In this document: piece by piece, positions 47,892-58,187 of the stretch | Layout of the letters: each line of letters starts with the position of its first letter | Position numbering within the stretch: the first letter of the stretch is position 1 | Assembly (NCBI RefSeq): GCF_007671675.1 | Contig: NZ_VCGW01000004.1 | Coordinates: 186,001 to 250,000, forward strand | DNA length: 64,000 nucleotides | From: Marinobacter maritimus | Lineage (GTDB): Bacteria > Pseudomonadota > Gammaproteobacteria > Pseudomonadales > Oleiphilaceae | Direction: 5' to 3' | Notes under the pieces: model-generated | What the model was told of the DNA's origin: nothing | Database searches by the model: none | The model's input: the letters and a program-made list of their open reading frames with translations, nothing else | Program-made: the position numbers and the translations under genes

Positions 47892-50126
47892 TTAAGGTAA
47901 ACGGGATTTGTTAGTGTAATCATCGCTGTAGCACGGAGTCACCCCGCACACATCAATGACTGCGCCGTCGCTCCGCATGAAGGCAGATTTTTGTTCCCGA
48001 GCCGCCACAGTGTTGCGCGGTGACTCGTGCGGGTCATTGCCGTAGTCGGTGTCGGGGCCGGTGTTGTTAGTCGGCGGCAAGGGGTTACCCTTGAATTTGC
48101 CTGGGCTGATTTCGAGCACATCACCTGAATCCCATATCATCAGAGCGTGGCCCGTGTGAGGGTACTGCTCGATCCGTTGGATGTTGAAGAGTGGGTTGCT
48201 GTCCGGGCTTTCCCCCAAGCGGGCGGTAGGTTCATGCACTGCAGCACCAACGGTACGCGCCAAGATTTCCGCACTCCACTGGGTCACTTGATAGTCGCCT
48301 AACGCCACGTGCAGCAGAATCTTTTTCTCAGTCGGAGTGTTGGGTAGGTGATTTCCCGCCAGATGGCTGAGATAGCCATTGTTCTCAGCCCTGTCCCACA
48401 GCATTTGCATGAGAGCGAAGTTCAGGGACTGGTCCAGGCCGCCCTGGTAGGCTTCATAGAGCACCGAACCAAAACGCTGATCAAATGGGCCGTAACGCCT
48501 CAGTAGCAGGCTGTAGTTACTCCCCGGGACGCCAAGCACACCGCGGTGGATATTGGGTGCAGTGGCAACCAGTGCGCCGCCAAGAATCCCGCCTTGGCTG
48601 TTGCCGTCATAGAACACCTCGGTTGGATCATAGACCAGAGTATCGCCTGGCCCGTGGCGGAAGTTGGAATTGCTGGCGAAGCCGTCAGGGTGGCGCATCA
48701 GTTCGGCCAGATACATGAAGTTCAATAGACCCTGCTGACTGCGATCCAGTTGTTTGGGCAGGTCACTCAGGTCAGCCAGAATTCGATGGATGTTGCCAGC
48801 GACTATGTCTTCCTGAGCCATGCCGATCCAGTCTGTGGCACAGAAGGCAATATTGTGCTCGCTTTGAAGGGCACGTACGTGCCCGCTGCCAAACTCGCCA
48901 CCTTTGAGCTCATAGGCGCTCTGGCCGAACAGTCCATGCCCATAGAGCGCTGCCCGCGCCGGCTCAACCGGGCTGTTCGGGTCTGAAAAATCAGCCACCG
49001 CCATAGAGGGTATCTGGCAACGGAACCTGGCCTGCATTACGTCGTTGCCATTGAGTACTTCGGGTAGGGCGTCCGGGCCATCGTTGGAATAATTGAAGGT
49101 CGCACCCACCCCGCCACCTGGCTGGTTAAGGTAATTGGGCACTTCGAAGGTGCCGACAATGTTCCGGCTCAGACCACTGGCCGGATCTTCCAGAACATCG
49201 GTAACGGTGAACACCGGAGCCTGACCACCTAACCGACTGAATGCATCATCACGAATACTCAACAACCGCTCGGTAAGCGACTGTTGGCTGGCTATGGTGA
49301 AGTCCCAGGCCAGGGTCACCTCCTCACGGGAGATTCCGGCATCCTCAATAGTCTCGAATAGGTCATCCATTGTGTCACGGCGAGTCTCAAACGCCTCCTC
49401 ACCAGTAGCAATGCCATCGCGATAGGCACGGAACAGCTCGTTAGGTTTCAGCAATTCGCCATCGGTATTCCTGGCGTTGCGGATAACCGCAATATAGCGT
49501 TCACCTTCGATAAAGTTTTTCGCAGGGCGAATAATCAGTGCCTGTTGTGCGAGGTCCGTGTTGTTTGCGTCCAGCTCTGCCCAGATCAACTGACGCTCCA
49601 GGGTCTGCGCATTGAACACCAGAATGGGTGCGTCTTCTTCGAGTGACTGCTCCAGATCAGTCAGCGGAGCCGCTCCGGTGGCTGCCAGATCAATGCCGGG
49701 CAGGTGCGCCAGTAACATCGAACCGGGCGAAAAGCCGTCGTTGCGATTCCACTGCTCAGGGTTTATCGGTGTGGGCTCCGTGGTTTTTACTGGAACGTAC
49801 CGATTATCCGCTGGCGACGCGGGAAGATCGATCGGCGCAGCCACGGGCATTCCAGCAAGCTGAAAGTTGACTCGCAACCCGGTCGACGTCAATTCATCGT
49901 TCTGCGTGAAGAAATTGTTGGGAAAGGGATACATGCAGTGCCCTTGCACCGTATGGTCGCAATAGCTGGCGGAGGCTATATCAAAACCGGTTAAATCCGG
50001 GCTCGGGTCTTGTTGTCCGGGATTGCTGGACTGCGAATCGGAATCGGAATCGGAATCGGAGTCCAGGCAACCCTGCAAAATAAAGACGCTGCAGGCGAGC
50101 GCTAGAAAACTGCGTTGATAGTGCAT
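47892..50126 (-). CDS. Lipoprotein with alpha/beta-hydrolase (esterase/lipase) domain
   Basis: A 744-residue predicted lipoprotein. The signal peptide ends in the lipobox LQGC (Cys near residue 20). A Ser-Asp repeat linker (DSDSDSDSDS) encoded by a hexanucleotide tandem repeat follows. The large body contains the nucleophile elbow GNSQGG and the C-terminal HTGHALMIWDSG with a candidate catalytic His. It probably acts on esters at the outer membrane. The ATG at 50126 gives the lipoprotein signal; the frame extends upstream to 50171 without one. Confidence 0.85.
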   Translation of the reverse strand: MHYQRSFLALACSVFILQGCLDSDSDSDSDSQSSNPGQQDPSPDLTGFDIASASYCDHTVQGHCMYPFPNNFFTQNDELTSTGLRVNFQLAGMPVAAPIDLPASPADNRYVPVKTTEPTPINPEQWNRNDGFSPGSMLLAHLPGIDLAATGAAPLTDLEQSLEEDAPILVFNAQTLERQLIWAELDANNTDLAQQALIIRPAKNFIEGERYIAVIRNARNTDGELLKPNELFRAYRDGIATGEEAFETRRDTMDDLFETIEDAGISREEVTLAWDFTIASQQSLTERLLSIRDDAFSRLGGQAPVFTVTDVLEDPASGLSRNIVGTFEVPNYLNQPGGGVGATFNYSNDGPDALPEVLNGNDVMQARFRCQIPSMAVADFSDPNSPVEPARAALYGHGLFGQSAYELKGGEFGSGHVRALQSEHNIAFCATDWIGMAQEDIVAGNIHRILADLSDLPKQLDRSQQGLLNFMYLAELMRHPDGFASNSNFRHGPGDTLVYDPTEVFYDGNSQGGILGGALVATAPNIHRGVLGVPGSNYSLLLRRYGPFDQRFGSVLYEAYQGGLDQSLNFALMQMLWDRAENNGYLSHLAGNHLPNTPTEKKILLHVALGDYQVTQWSAEILARTVGAAVHEPTARLGESPDSNPLFNIQRIEQYPHTGHALMIWDSGDVLEISPGKFKGNPLPPTNNTGPDTDYGNDPHESPRNTVAAREQKSAFMRSDGAVIDVCGVTPCYSDDYTNKSRLP
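50035..50058. repeat. Hexanucleotide tandem repeat (GAATCG x4)
   Basis: Four perfect copies of GAATCG, with degenerate flanking units, encode the Ser-Asp linker of the lipoprotein. As the unit is six bases, slippage would change linker length without a frameshift. Confidence 0.9.
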
Positions 50127-50255
50127 GACGACTACCTCTTGTTTTTGTTGATAGTTTTTGGAACCCTCCAAAGCCTAATCAACGCCGGCCCTGAAAAACA
50201 GGCACAGTTCCGGCTAATCGCAGTCAAACAGTCTCGAAGATGCAGATGTGGCTTG

Positions 50256-50291
50256 GCTCAACCCGACGCCCCATAATGTGTCGGGTTGAGC
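50256..50291 (-). terminator. Inverted repeat downstream of the liu operon
   Basis: Perfect 12-bp arms (GCTCAACCCGAC at 50256-50267, GTCGGGTTGAGC at 50280-50291) with a 12-nt loop, 25 nt after the stop of the last liu-operon gene. There is no T-tract; probably a terminator or 3'-stabilising hairpin. Confidence 0.6.
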
Positions 50292-50316
50292 TGCGTGCTT
50301 TATTGTTCCCCTGTGC

Positions 50317-52020
50317 CTAATTTGCTTTCAGTCCCATCTCTTCAATGGAAATTTCCCGCATCTTGAACTTCTGGATCTTGCCGGTAACCGTCATCGGGAA
50401 CTCATCCACGAATTTGTAGTTCCGGGGAATCTTGAAGTGGGCAATCTTGCCTTTGCAGAAGGCCATCAGGCCGTCAGCGTCCACCGGGTCTGCGTCGGGG
50501 CGCAGTTTGACCCAGGCGATCAGTTCCTCACCGTACTTGTCATCGGGAACACCGGTAACCTGCACTTCTTCAATCGAAGGGTGGGTATAAAGGAATTCCT
50601 CGACTTCTTTCGGGTAGATGTTTTCGCCGCCACGAATCACCATATCCTTGATGCGGCCGACAATCTGGATGTAGCCTTCTTCGTCCATCGTCGCCAGGTC
50701 TTCGGTGTGCATCCAGCCGGCGTCGTCGATCGCTTCGCGGGTTTTTTCTTCGTTGTTCCAGTACTTCAGCATCACGCTGTAACCGCGGGTGCACAACTCA
50801 CCAATCTCGCCACGGGGCAGCACGTTGCCGGTCGCAGGGTCGACGATTTTGGTTTCCAGGTGCGGCTGGGTGCGGCCTACAGTGGTGACCTGCTTCTCGA
50901 ACGGATCGAGAGAGCTGGTCTGGGTAGAAACCGGGCTGGTTTCGGTCATGCCGTAGGCGATCTGAACCTCTTTCATGTTCATCTTGCCATTGACCTTTTT
51001 CATCACCTCCGCCGGGCAGATTGAGCCTGCCATGATGCCGGTGCGCAGGGTTGAGAGGTCGTAGGATTCGAACTCCGGCTCGGCCAGTTCCGCGATGAAC
51101 ATGGTGGGCACGCCGTAAAGTGCCGTAGCCTTTTCCTGGTGGACCGCCTGCAGCACGGCTTTGGGCTCAAAGCCTTCACCCGGATAGATCATGGTAGAGC
51201 CGTGGGTGATGCAACCAAGGTTGCCCATTACCATGCCGAAGCAGTGGTAAAGAGGTACCGGAATAACCAGCCGGTCTTTCTCGGTCAGAACCTGGCTTTC
51301 ACCCACAAAGAATCCGTTGTTCAGAAGGTTGTGGTGGGTGAGGGTGGCGCCTTTGGGGCTGCCAGTGGTGCCCGAGGTAAACTGAATGTTGATAGGGTCG
51401 TCAAACTGAAGCTGGCTCTGAATTTTGTTTACTTCGTCCTGGCTTACGTTGCCTCCAAAGCCGGTAAACTCATTCCAGCTCCACATGCCTGGGTGTTTTT
51501 CGGCATCCAGGTTGATCACTGCGCGCAGGTCAGAAACCTTCTGGGCCTTGAGTTTGCCCGGAGTGCTGGCTTTCAACTCGGGTGCCAGCTCATAGAGCGT
51601 TTTACGGTAATCAGAGGCTTTAAAACTGTCGGCGGTAACCAGTACGCTAATGCCTGCCAGGTTCAGGGCGTATTCCAGTTCGTGCATGCCATAGGCCGGA
51701 TTTATATTGACCAGAATGGCACCTACCTTGGCGGTGGCAAACTGGGTCACTGTCCACTCATAGCGATTGGGTGCCCAGATGCCCACTCGGTCACCGCGCT
51801 TGACGCCAATGGCCAGGAAGGCCCGTGCCGCCTCGTTGACCTTGGCAAGGAATTCTTTATAGGTCCAGCGTATGTCCTGGTGCAGGCACACCAGAGCCTC
51901 GGTATCGGGATACTTGTCGGCGGTGCGGTCGAGCATTTCGCCGATGGTCATGCCCAGCAGTGGTGTTTCGGAGGTACCGCTGGTGTAACTTGGATAGGAG
52001 CTTGGAAGAGTCTGGTTCAT
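50317..52020 (-). CDS. AMP-binding acyl-CoA synthetase of the liu operon
   Basis: Adenylate-forming ligase of 567 residues with [53 protein letters not shown] and the C-terminal [13 protein letters not shown]. It is the last gene of the leucine/isovalerate cluster. Such genes at this position may activate acetoacetate (the product of HMG-CoA lyase) or branched short-chain acids, but the sequence alone does not show which. Confidence 0.92.
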   Translation of the reverse strand: MNQTLPSSYPSYTSGTSETPLLGMTIGEMLDRTADKYPDTEALVCLHQDIRWTYKEFLAKVNEAARAFLAIGVKRGDRVGIWAPNRYEWTVTQFATAKVGAILVNINPAYGMHELEYALNLAGISVLVTADSFKASDYRKTLYELAPELKASTPGKLKAQKVSDLRAVINLDAEKHPGMWSWNEFTGFGGNVSQDEVNKIQSQLQFDDPINIQFTSGTTGSPKGATLTHHNLLNNGFFVGESQVLTEKDRLVIPVPLYHCFGMVMGNLGCITHGSTMIYPGEGFEPKAVLQAVHQEKATALYGVPTMFIAELAEPEFESYDLSTLRTGIMAGSICPAEVMKKVNGKMNMKEVQIAYGMTETSPVSTQTSSLDPFEKQVTTVGRTQPHLETKIVDPATGNVLPRGEIGELCTRGYSVMLKYWNNEEKTREAIDDAGWMHTEDLATMDEEGYIQIVGRIKDMVIRGGENIYPKEVEEFLYTHPSIEEVQVTGVPDDKYGEELIAWVKLRPDADPVDADGLMAFCKGKIAHFKIPRNYKFVDEFPMTVTGKIQKFKMREISIEEMGLKAN

Positions 52021-52071
52021 TGTCTGCCTCCATTTGTTTTTGTGGTCGAGGTCTGAGAATTGTTGAGCTTG

Positions 52072-52650
52072 TTAGCGGCTCTGGCTGTGGTATTCAGGAT
52101 TTGGCCGCATGTCGCTGGCAATCGCCACGCGGTTCGACATGTTGTAAAAGCCGATTATGTTGCTCAGATCCCAGATTCCACTGTCGCTGAACCCTGCATC
52201 CCGAAGCGCCTGCACCTCGTCTTCGGCAACCGTTGCCGGGGAACGGGTTAGGAGGGATGCGAAATCCAGCATGGCGCGCTGGCGCTTATCCAGTTTGGCA
52301 GACCGATAATTCATCACCAGGTGCTCGCCGAGTGTCGGATCGCCGCTCAAAACGCGGACTGCCGCGCCGTGCGCCACCAGGCAATAGAAACACTTGTTTT
52401 CTGAGGAGACCACCACCGCAACCATTTCCCGTTCCAGCTTGCTGAGCTCGCTTTCACCCATCATGAGTTCGTTATAGAAACGGGTGAAGCCGTCCAGCTG
52501 CTTGAGGTTCTGGCTGAACGCGGTAAGCACGTTGGGAACCATCCCCAGCTTTTCAAGACAGATTTCAAAGTACTTCCGGACATCCTCGGGGAGGTCTTTC
52601 ATGTCAGGAATGGGAAGATCCAGAGCGACAACATCTTTGTTATTGGTCAT
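52072..52650 (-). CDS. AhpD-like (carboxymuconolactone decarboxylase fold) peroxidase-related protein
   Basis: A 192-residue protein with the AhpD-type CxxC motif in SENKCFYCLVAHGAAVRV and a downstream His, the usual redox site of peroxidase-related proteins of this fold. It lies 10 bases after the HMG-CoA lyase gene within the liu operon. A role in protecting CoA or thiol intermediates from peroxides is possible, but no substrate is known. Confidence 0.85.
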   Translation of the reverse strand: MTNNKDVVALDLPIPDMKDLPEDVRKYFEICLEKLGMVPNVLTAFSQNLKQLDGFTRFYNELMMGESELSKLEREMVAVVVSSENKCFYCLVAHGAAVRVLSGDPTLGEHLVMNYRSAKLDKRQRAMLDFASLLTRSPATVAEDEVQALRDAGFSDSGIWDLSNIIGFYNMSNRVAIASDMRPNPEYHSQSR

Positions 52651-52659
52651 GTCAGATCC

Positions 52660-53559
52660 TTAGGATTTAAGAGCCTGGCCCACTTTCGAGCCGTTGTGTC
52701 GTTTGAGCTGGTTGCTGATCCATTCGCCGGTAGCCACCAGTTTGTTCAAATCCACACCGGTGCTGATACCCAGGCCGTTGAGCAGATAAAGCACGTCTTC
52801 TGTGGCGACGTTACCGGAGGCGCCTTTGGCATAGGGGCAGCCGCCAAGGCCGGCCGCTGAGGCGTCGATAACCGCTACGCCTTCTTCAAGTACCGCGTAG
52901 AGATTGGCCAGAGCCTGGCCATAGGTGTCGTGGAAGTGAGCAGCCAGGCGCTCTACGGGTACGTGTTTTGTTACGGCTTCCAGCATACGCTTGGCTTTCA
53001 GTGGTGTACCTACGCCAATGGTATCGCCCAGAGAGATTTCATAGCAGCCCATGTCGGCCAGGTCTTTGGCGACCTTTGCTACTTGTTCAGGTGCAATATC
53101 GCCCTCGTAGGGACAACCCAGTACGGTGGACACATAACCCCGCACCGGAATCTTGTGCTTTTTCGCTGCTTCCATCACGGGCAGGAAACGCTCCAGGCTT
53201 TCTGCGATGGAGCAGTTAATGTTCTTCTGGCTGAACGATTCTGAAGCCGCACCAAATACGGCCACTTCATCTGCACCCGCTGCCAGGGCATTCTCGAAGC
53301 CCCTGAGGTTGGGGGTCAGAACCGAATAACGTACGCCGGCTTTGCGGTTGATACCGGCCATCACTTCAGCGGCATCACCCATTTGCGGCACCCACTTGGG
53401 TGAAACAAAGCTTGCGGACTCAATGTGTGTCAGGCCGCAATCCGCAAGCCGGTCAATCAGCCCGGTTTTGATGTCTGTGGCGATCACCGGGCCCGACTCG
53501 TTTTGCAGTCCGTCCCGGGGGCTCATTTCAACCAGCCGTGCCTGTTCGGGAAAGGCCAT
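52660..53559 (-). CDS. liuE: Hydroxymethylglutaryl-CoA lyase
   Basis: TIM-barrel lyase of 299 residues that splits HMG-CoA into acetyl-CoA and acetoacetate, the last step of leucine degradation. It shows [14 protein letters not shown] (metal and substrate), [13 protein letters not shown] (metal His pair) and the catalytic-loop motif [14 protein letters not shown] with its Cys. Its ATG overlaps the liuD stop by one base, so the genes are co-translated. Confidence 0.96.
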   Translation of the reverse strand: MAFPEQARLVEMSPRDGLQNESGPVIATDIKTGLIDRLADCGLTHIESASFVSPKWVPQMGDAAEVMAGINRKAGVRYSVLTPNLRGFENALAAGADEVAVFGAASESFSQKNINCSIAESLERFLPVMEAAKKHKIPVRGYVSTVLGCPYEGDIAPEQVAKVAKDLADMGCYEISLGDTIGVGTPLKAKRMLEAVTKHVPVERLAAHFHDTYGQALANLYAVLEEGVAVIDASAAGLGGCPYAKGASGNVATEDVLYLLNGLGISTGVDLNKLVATGEWISNQLKRHNGSKVGQALKS

Positions 53560-55562
53560 TAACCTACCTCCTCAGTGTTTTCTTTCACGACTTCGATGGC
53601 AATGAGTTCCGCTCCTTCCGCCACCTGTTCGCCTTCGGTGAAGAAAATTTCGGTGACAACACCGTCTGCAGGTGCCTTGATGGCGTGCTCCATCTTCATG
53701 GCTTCCATGATGACCAGTGTCTGGCCAGCGGCAACCGTGTCGCCCACCTTGGTCTGAACGGCCACAATAGCGCCGTTCATGGGTGCGGTCAGGCCGCCTT
53801 CTGCAGCCATGTCGTCAGAAACGTAGTTTTCCCGGTACAGGATGCACTGGAAGGTATCACCTTCGTAGAAGAGCACGAGCTGGTCATTGTGCAGGTTGCC
53901 GTGGATGCTGATCCTGTGGCCATTGATCACCGCCTGAAGATAGTCGTCATCAAGCTTCGCAGTCATGCTGTATACGCTGCCATCCACGAATACCTCGTAT
54001 CGATCATCCTTCTCGAGAATTTTCAGCTCGTGTATCTCGTCACCTACCTGCAACTGCAGGGGCTGGGCGTATTCCGAGTTCAGACGCCAGCTATTGCGGC
54101 GACCGAATGGCGACCAGGGGTCCGTGCTGATGGATTCAGCGGATTTACGCTCCTCCAGCACAAAGCCTGCTGCCAGCACCAGTGCTTTGTGTGTGTCCAG
54201 CTTTGATTTCGGGAACAGCAATTCCCGATGGCTGTCGATAAAGCCGGTTGTCAGGTCGGCTTCCCTGAACGGATGTGAATCGGCAAGCGCGTGAAGGAAA
54301 CGGATGTTGGTTTTTACACCCGCGATCCGGTAATGCTCAAGTGCCTGAACCATGCGGTTGATGGCTTGATCACGGGTTTCATCCCATACGATCAGTTTGG
54401 CAATCATCGGGTCGTAGTGAATGCTGATTTCATCGCCTTCGATCACGCCGGTATCTACGCGAACATGGGCACTTTCATCGGGCGTGCTCAGGTACCGCAG
54501 ATTGCCGGTGGCGGGCAGGAAGTCCTGATCCGGGTCTTCGGCGTAAATGCGGGCTTCCAGGGCATGGCCACGGATTTTTACCTGGGATTGCTCCAGCGGC
54601 AGGGGGTCACCCCAGGCCACTTTCAACTGCCATTCCACCAGATCCTGGCCGGTCACCATTTCGGTAACCGGATGCTCGACCTGCAGGCGGGTGTTCATTT
54701 CCATAAAGAAGAACGAACCGTCGACATCGTAGAGAAACTCCACGGTGCCAGCGCCTACATAGTTGATGGCTTGGGCCGCTTTAACAGCAGCATCACCCAT
54801 GGCCTGACGGGTTTCTTCGCTCAGGCCAGGAGCCGGGGCTTCTTCCAGAACTTTCTGGTGACGACGCTGAACCGAGCAATCACGCTCGGCCAGATAGACA
54901 CCTTTGCCGCTCTGATCACAGAATACCTGGATTTCAACGTGGCGTGGCTGGGTCAGGTAGCGCTCTATCAGCATGTCCGGATTGCCGAAGGCGTTCTTTG
55001 CTTCGCGCTTGGCCGCGGCGAGTGCATCATCAAACTCGCCGATGTTCCCAACCACGCGCATGCCTTTGCCGCCGCCTCCAGCAACCGCTTTAAGCAACAG
55101 TGGGAAGCCACATTTTTCAGCTTCGGCACGCAGGGTTTCCGGGGCCTGATCATCGCCGTGATACCCGGGCACCAGCGGTACGCCGGCTTTTTCCATAATG
55201 GCTTTGGCGGCCGATTTGGATCCCATGGCAGCAATGGCAGAAGAGGGTGGCCCGATAAACACCAGGTTGTTTGCTTCGCAGGCTTCAGCAAACCCGGTGT
55301 TCTCGGAAAGAAAGCCGTAGCCGGGGTGGATGGCCTGTGCGCCGCTCTGCTTGGCAATCTCAATGATTTTTTCGCCACGCAGATAGCTCTCCGAGCTGGG
55401 AGCCGGGCCTATGTGGAAGGCTTCGTCTGCCATGGCGACGTGGTGGGCGTTGGCGTCTGCATCGGAATAAACGGCGACACAACGAATACCCATACGGTGT
55501 GCGGTCTGGATAATCCGGCAGGCGATTTCGCCCCGGTTGGCAATGAGTATTTTGCTGAACAT
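53559..55562 (-). CDS. liuD: 3-methylcrotonyl-CoA carboxylase alpha (biotin) subunit
   Basis: A 667-residue biotin-dependent carboxylase subunit. The biotin carboxylase domain (1-450) has [13 protein letters not shown] and [15 protein letters not shown] linker domain follows, then a biotinyl domain at the C-terminus with the biotin-accepting Lys in [12 protein letters not shown]. With LiuB it carboxylates methylcrotonyl-CoA using ATP and bicarbonate. It needs biotin; a BioY uptake gene is at 19381. Two bases separate its start from the liuC stop. Confidence 0.97.
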   Translation of the reverse strand: MFSKILIANRGEIACRIIQTAHRMGIRCVAVYSDADANAHHVAMADEAFHIGPAPSSESYLRGEKIIEIAKQSGAQAIHPGYGFLSENTGFAEACEANNLVFIGPPSSAIAAMGSKSAAKAIMEKAGVPLVPGYHGDDQAPETLRAEAEKCGFPLLLKAVAGGGGKGMRVVGNIGEFDDALAAAKREAKNAFGNPDMLIERYLTQPRHVEIQVFCDQSGKGVYLAERDCSVQRRHQKVLEEAPAPGLSEETRQAMGDAAVKAAQAINYVGAGTVEFLYDVDGSFFFMEMNTRLQVEHPVTEMVTGQDLVEWQLKVAWGDPLPLEQSQVKIRGHALEARIYAEDPDQDFLPATGNLRYLSTPDESAHVRVDTGVIEGDEISIHYDPMIAKLIVWDETRDQAINRMVQALEHYRIAGVKTNIRFLHALADSHPFREADLTTGFIDSHRELLFPKSKLDTHKALVLAAGFVLEERKSAESISTDPWSPFGRRNSWRLNSEYAQPLQLQVGDEIHELKILEKDDRYEVFVDGSVYSMTAKLDDDYLQAVINGHRISIHGNLHNDQLVLFYEGDTFQCILYRENYVSDDMAAEGGLTAPMNGAIVAVQTKVGDTVAAGQTLVIMEAMKMEHAIKAPADGVVTEIFFTEGEQVAEGAELIAIEVVKENTEEVG

Positions 55563-55563
55563 G

Positions 55564-56388
55564 TTAGTTGCTCTCCGGAATCCAGTTGGCGCGACGTTTG
55601 TTCAGGAAGGCACTTAGCCCCTCCTGACCTTCTTTGCCTACGCGGATATCAGCGATGCGGTGCGCGGTGTCGTCAATCACAATGCCGTCGATGGGCTTGT
55701 GGCTGACGGCAAACACCAGACTCTTGGCAGCTTTCATGGCTTCCGGGCCATTCTGGGCAAGCTGCTGCAGCATCTCGTCACAACGGGTGTTCATAGCGTC
55801 GATATCGTCGCAGACGATATGCACAAGGCCGAATGCTTCGGCGTCCCTGGCGTTAAAGACCTCGGCTGAAACAAAGAAACGGCGAGCCTGGCGTTCACCA
55901 ATGGCGCGCACCACATAAGGGCTTATCACTGCGGGAATAAGGCCCAGCTTGACCTCACTCAGGCAGAAGCTGGATGTTTCTGTCGCAATGACGATGTCGC
56001 AACAGGCTGCCAGACCGACGGCGCCGCCGTAGGCTGCGCCCTGAACAAGGCCGATGACTGGCTTGCTGAGATGATTCAGGCAGTCCATCAGGCGTGCAAG
56101 CTGGCGGGAATCCTCAAGATTTTCCTGCTGGCTGTTGTCTGCCATGCGGCGCATCCAGGCGAGGTCTGCCCCGGCGGAGAAATGTTTGCCTTCGGAGCGC
56201 AGGATCACCACCCTGGTTTCACTGTCGGCGTCTACTTCTGTTATTGCGCTGATCAGTTGCTGGATGATTACGTCATCAAAGGCGTTGCGTTTGTCGGGCC
56301 GGTTCAACACGATTTCCGTCACACCCTGGGCGCGGCGGTTGAGCAGAACGGCCGATTCCTGTTCTGACTGAACATTGGTATCTGTCAT
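55564..56388 (-). CDS. liuC: Methylglutaconyl-CoA hydratase
   Basis: Crotonase-family hydratase of 274 residues that converts 3-methylglutaconyl-CoA to HMG-CoA. RPDKRNAFDDVIIQQL, GKHFSAGADLAWMRRM and GAAYGGAVGLAACCDIVIA (oxyanion hole) are present, as is LSEVKLGLIPAVISPYVV with the catalytic Glu. It lies between the two carboxylase subunit genes, the usual liu order. Confidence 0.95.
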   Translation of the reverse strand: MTDTNVQSEQESAVLLNRRAQGVTEIVLNRPDKRNAFDDVIIQQLISAITEVDADSETRVVILRSEGKHFSAGADLAWMRRMADNSQQENLEDSRQLARLMDCLNHLSKPVIGLVQGAAYGGAVGLAACCDIVIATETSSFCLSEVKLGLIPAVISPYVVRAIGERQARRFFVSAEVFNARDAEAFGLVHIVCDDIDAMNTRCDEMLQQLAQNGPEAMKAAKSLVFAVSHKPIDGIVIDDTAHRIADIRVGKEGQEGLSAFLNKRRANWIPESN

Positions 56389-56403
56389 GGTCGTTCTCCC
56401 CGG

Positions 56404-58011
56404 TTACATCCGGAACACGCCGAAGCGCGTGGGCTTCGCCGGCCGGTTGAGGGTGGCAGAGAGGCTGAGGGCAACCACTTCCCGGGTCTGTGCCGGGTCG
56501 ATGACACCGTCATCCCACAGTCGGGCACTGGCGTAGTAAGGGTGGCCCTGATGCTCGTATGTATCGGTAATAGGCTTTTTGAAAGCTGCTTCTTCTTCTG
56601 CACTCCATTCCTGGCCTTTGCGCTCCATGCCTTCACGACGGACCTGAGCCAGTACACCGGCAGCCTGTTCGCCGCCCATAACGGAGATGCGGGCATTCGG
56701 CCACATCCACAGGAAGTCGGGGCTGTAGGCGCGGCCACACATGCCGTAGTTGCCAGCGCCGTAGCTGCCGCCGATCAGGACGGTGATTTTGGGTACGTTC
56801 GCGCAGGCCACTGCCATCACCATTTTAGCACCGTGTTTGGCAATGCCTTCGGCTTCGTATTTCTGGCCTACCATGAAACCTGTGATGTTCTGCAGGAACA
56901 GCAGTGGGATATTGCGCTGGCAGCACAGTTCGATGAAGTGCGCGCCTTTCTGGGCAGATTCGCTGAACAGGATGCCGTTGTTGGCAATGATGCCCACGGG
57001 GTAACCGTGTATGTGGGCAAAGCCGGTTACCAGAGTCTGGCCATAGTAGCGTTTGAATTCGTCAAACTCGGAACCGTCTACCGTGCGGGCGATGACGTCG
57101 CGCACGTCAAACTGTTTGCGCAGATCGGTGCCGACGATGCCGTAGACTTCATTGGGATCGTAGAGGGGCGGTTTGGGTTTGCGAATCTCTACGTCAACCG
57201 GTTTGCGGCGGTTGAGGTTGGAAACGCAGCGCCGTGCAATTTCCAGTGCATGGGCGTCATTTTCAGCGTAATGATCGGCAACACCGGAGATTTTGCAGTG
57301 TACGTCGGCGCCACCCAGGTCTTCTGCGGTAACGACTTCGCCAGTGGCAGCTTTTACCAGCGGCGGGCCGGCCAGAAAGATGGTGCCCTGGTTGCGCACA
57401 ATAATGGATTCGTCGGCCATGGCGGGCACGTAGGCGCCACCGGCGGTGCACAGGCCCATTACGACGGCGATCTGGGGGATATCGTCGGCAGACATGCGAG
57501 CCTGGTTGTAGAAGATGCGACCGAAGTGGTCACGATCCGGGAAGACTTCGTCCTGCAAGGGCAGGTTAGCGCCGCCGGAATCTACGAGGTAGATGCAGGG
57601 CAGGCGGTTTTCCAAGGCGATTTCCTGGGCCCGCAGGTGTTTTTTGACGGTCAGTGGGTAGTAGCTGCCGCCTTTTACGGTGGCGTCGTTGGCGATGATC
57701 ATGCATTCGGTGCCGGAAACGCGACCTACGCCGGCGATAATGCCCGCTGCCGGTACGGCTTCATCGTAGACGTTATAGGCGGCGAACTGGCCGATTTCGA
57801 GAAAGGGTGAGCCGTCGTCCAGCAGGCGGTTGATGCGCTCTCTGGGCAGGAGTTTGCCACGGGCGATGTGGCGTTCCTGGTAGGAGGGGCCGCCACCTTG
57901 CTGGATGGTGGATACTTTGTCCTGCAGATCTGCAACGACTTCTGCCATGGAGGCCTGTTTGGCCTGAAACTCTTCAGACCGGGGGTTTATTTTGCTTTGG
58001 AGTATCGTCAT
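56404..58011 (-). CDS. liuB: 3-methylcrotonyl-CoA carboxylase beta (carboxyltransferase) subunit
   Basis: Carboxyltransferase of 535 residues. The N-terminal crotonase-like half holds [20 protein letters not shown] and [17 protein letters not shown]; the C-terminal half holds [15 protein letters not shown] and [13 protein letters not shown]. It transfers CO2 from biotin on LiuD to methylcrotonyl-CoA. It is separated from liuA by 176 bases containing a perfect 16-bp inverted repeat. Confidence 0.97.
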   Translation of the reverse strand: MTILQSKINPRSEEFQAKQASMAEVVADLQDKVSTIQQGGGPSYQERHIARGKLLPRERINRLLDDGSPFLEIGQFAAYNVYDEAVPAAGIIAGVGRVSGTECMIIANDATVKGGSYYPLTVKKHLRAQEIALENRLPCIYLVDSGGANLPLQDEVFPDRDHFGRIFYNQARMSADDIPQIAVVMGLCTAGGAYVPAMADESIIVRNQGTIFLAGPPLVKAATGEVVTAEDLGGADVHCKISGVADHYAENDAHALEIARRCVSNLNRRKPVDVEIRKPKPPLYDPNEVYGIVGTDLRKQFDVRDVIARTVDGSEFDEFKRYYGQTLVTGFAHIHGYPVGIIANNGILFSESAQKGAHFIELCCQRNIPLLFLQNITGFMVGQKYEAEGIAKHGAKMVMAVACANVPKITVLIGGSYGAGNYGMCGRAYSPDFLWMWPNARISVMGGEQAAGVLAQVRREGMERKGQEWSAEEEAAFKKPITDTYEHQGHPYYASARLWDDGVIDPAQTREVVALSLSATLNRPAKPTRFGVFRM

Positions 58012-58043
58012 GGGGCTTCTGGTCCGTGCATCGGGCGCGACGA

Positions 58044-58129
58044 TCTGGCTTTCCGGGAACCGCTACGAGCACATCCCTGTGCGCTTGTCTCCGGCCGTCC
58101 ATGGCCTACGACATTCCCGGAAAGCCAGA
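58044..58129. repeat. Long inverted repeat between liuA and liuB
   Basis: TCTGGCTTTCCGGGAA (58044-58059) and its exact reverse complement (58114-58129) form a 16-bp stem with a 54-nt loop. The loop contains a smaller GCACA/TGTGC hairpin at 58069-58082. It lies inside the operon between two genes of one pathway. It could stop part of the transcription or protect the liuA mRNA. Confidence 0.9.
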
Positions 58130-58187
58130 CCGTCACCCCCTCGTTGTACTTGGTACGTTTACCCGACTTATTAGTGCCGAGTACCCA

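Noticed and set aside
54291-55706. A 471-codon open frame antisense to liuD/liuC
   Set aside because: It lies opposite well-conserved genes with full motifs; its own composition shows no family motif. Long antisense frames are common in this GC range.
56542-57810. A 422-codon open frame antisense to liuB
   Set aside because: Shadow of the carboxyltransferase gene; no recognised domain and no ribosome-binding site.
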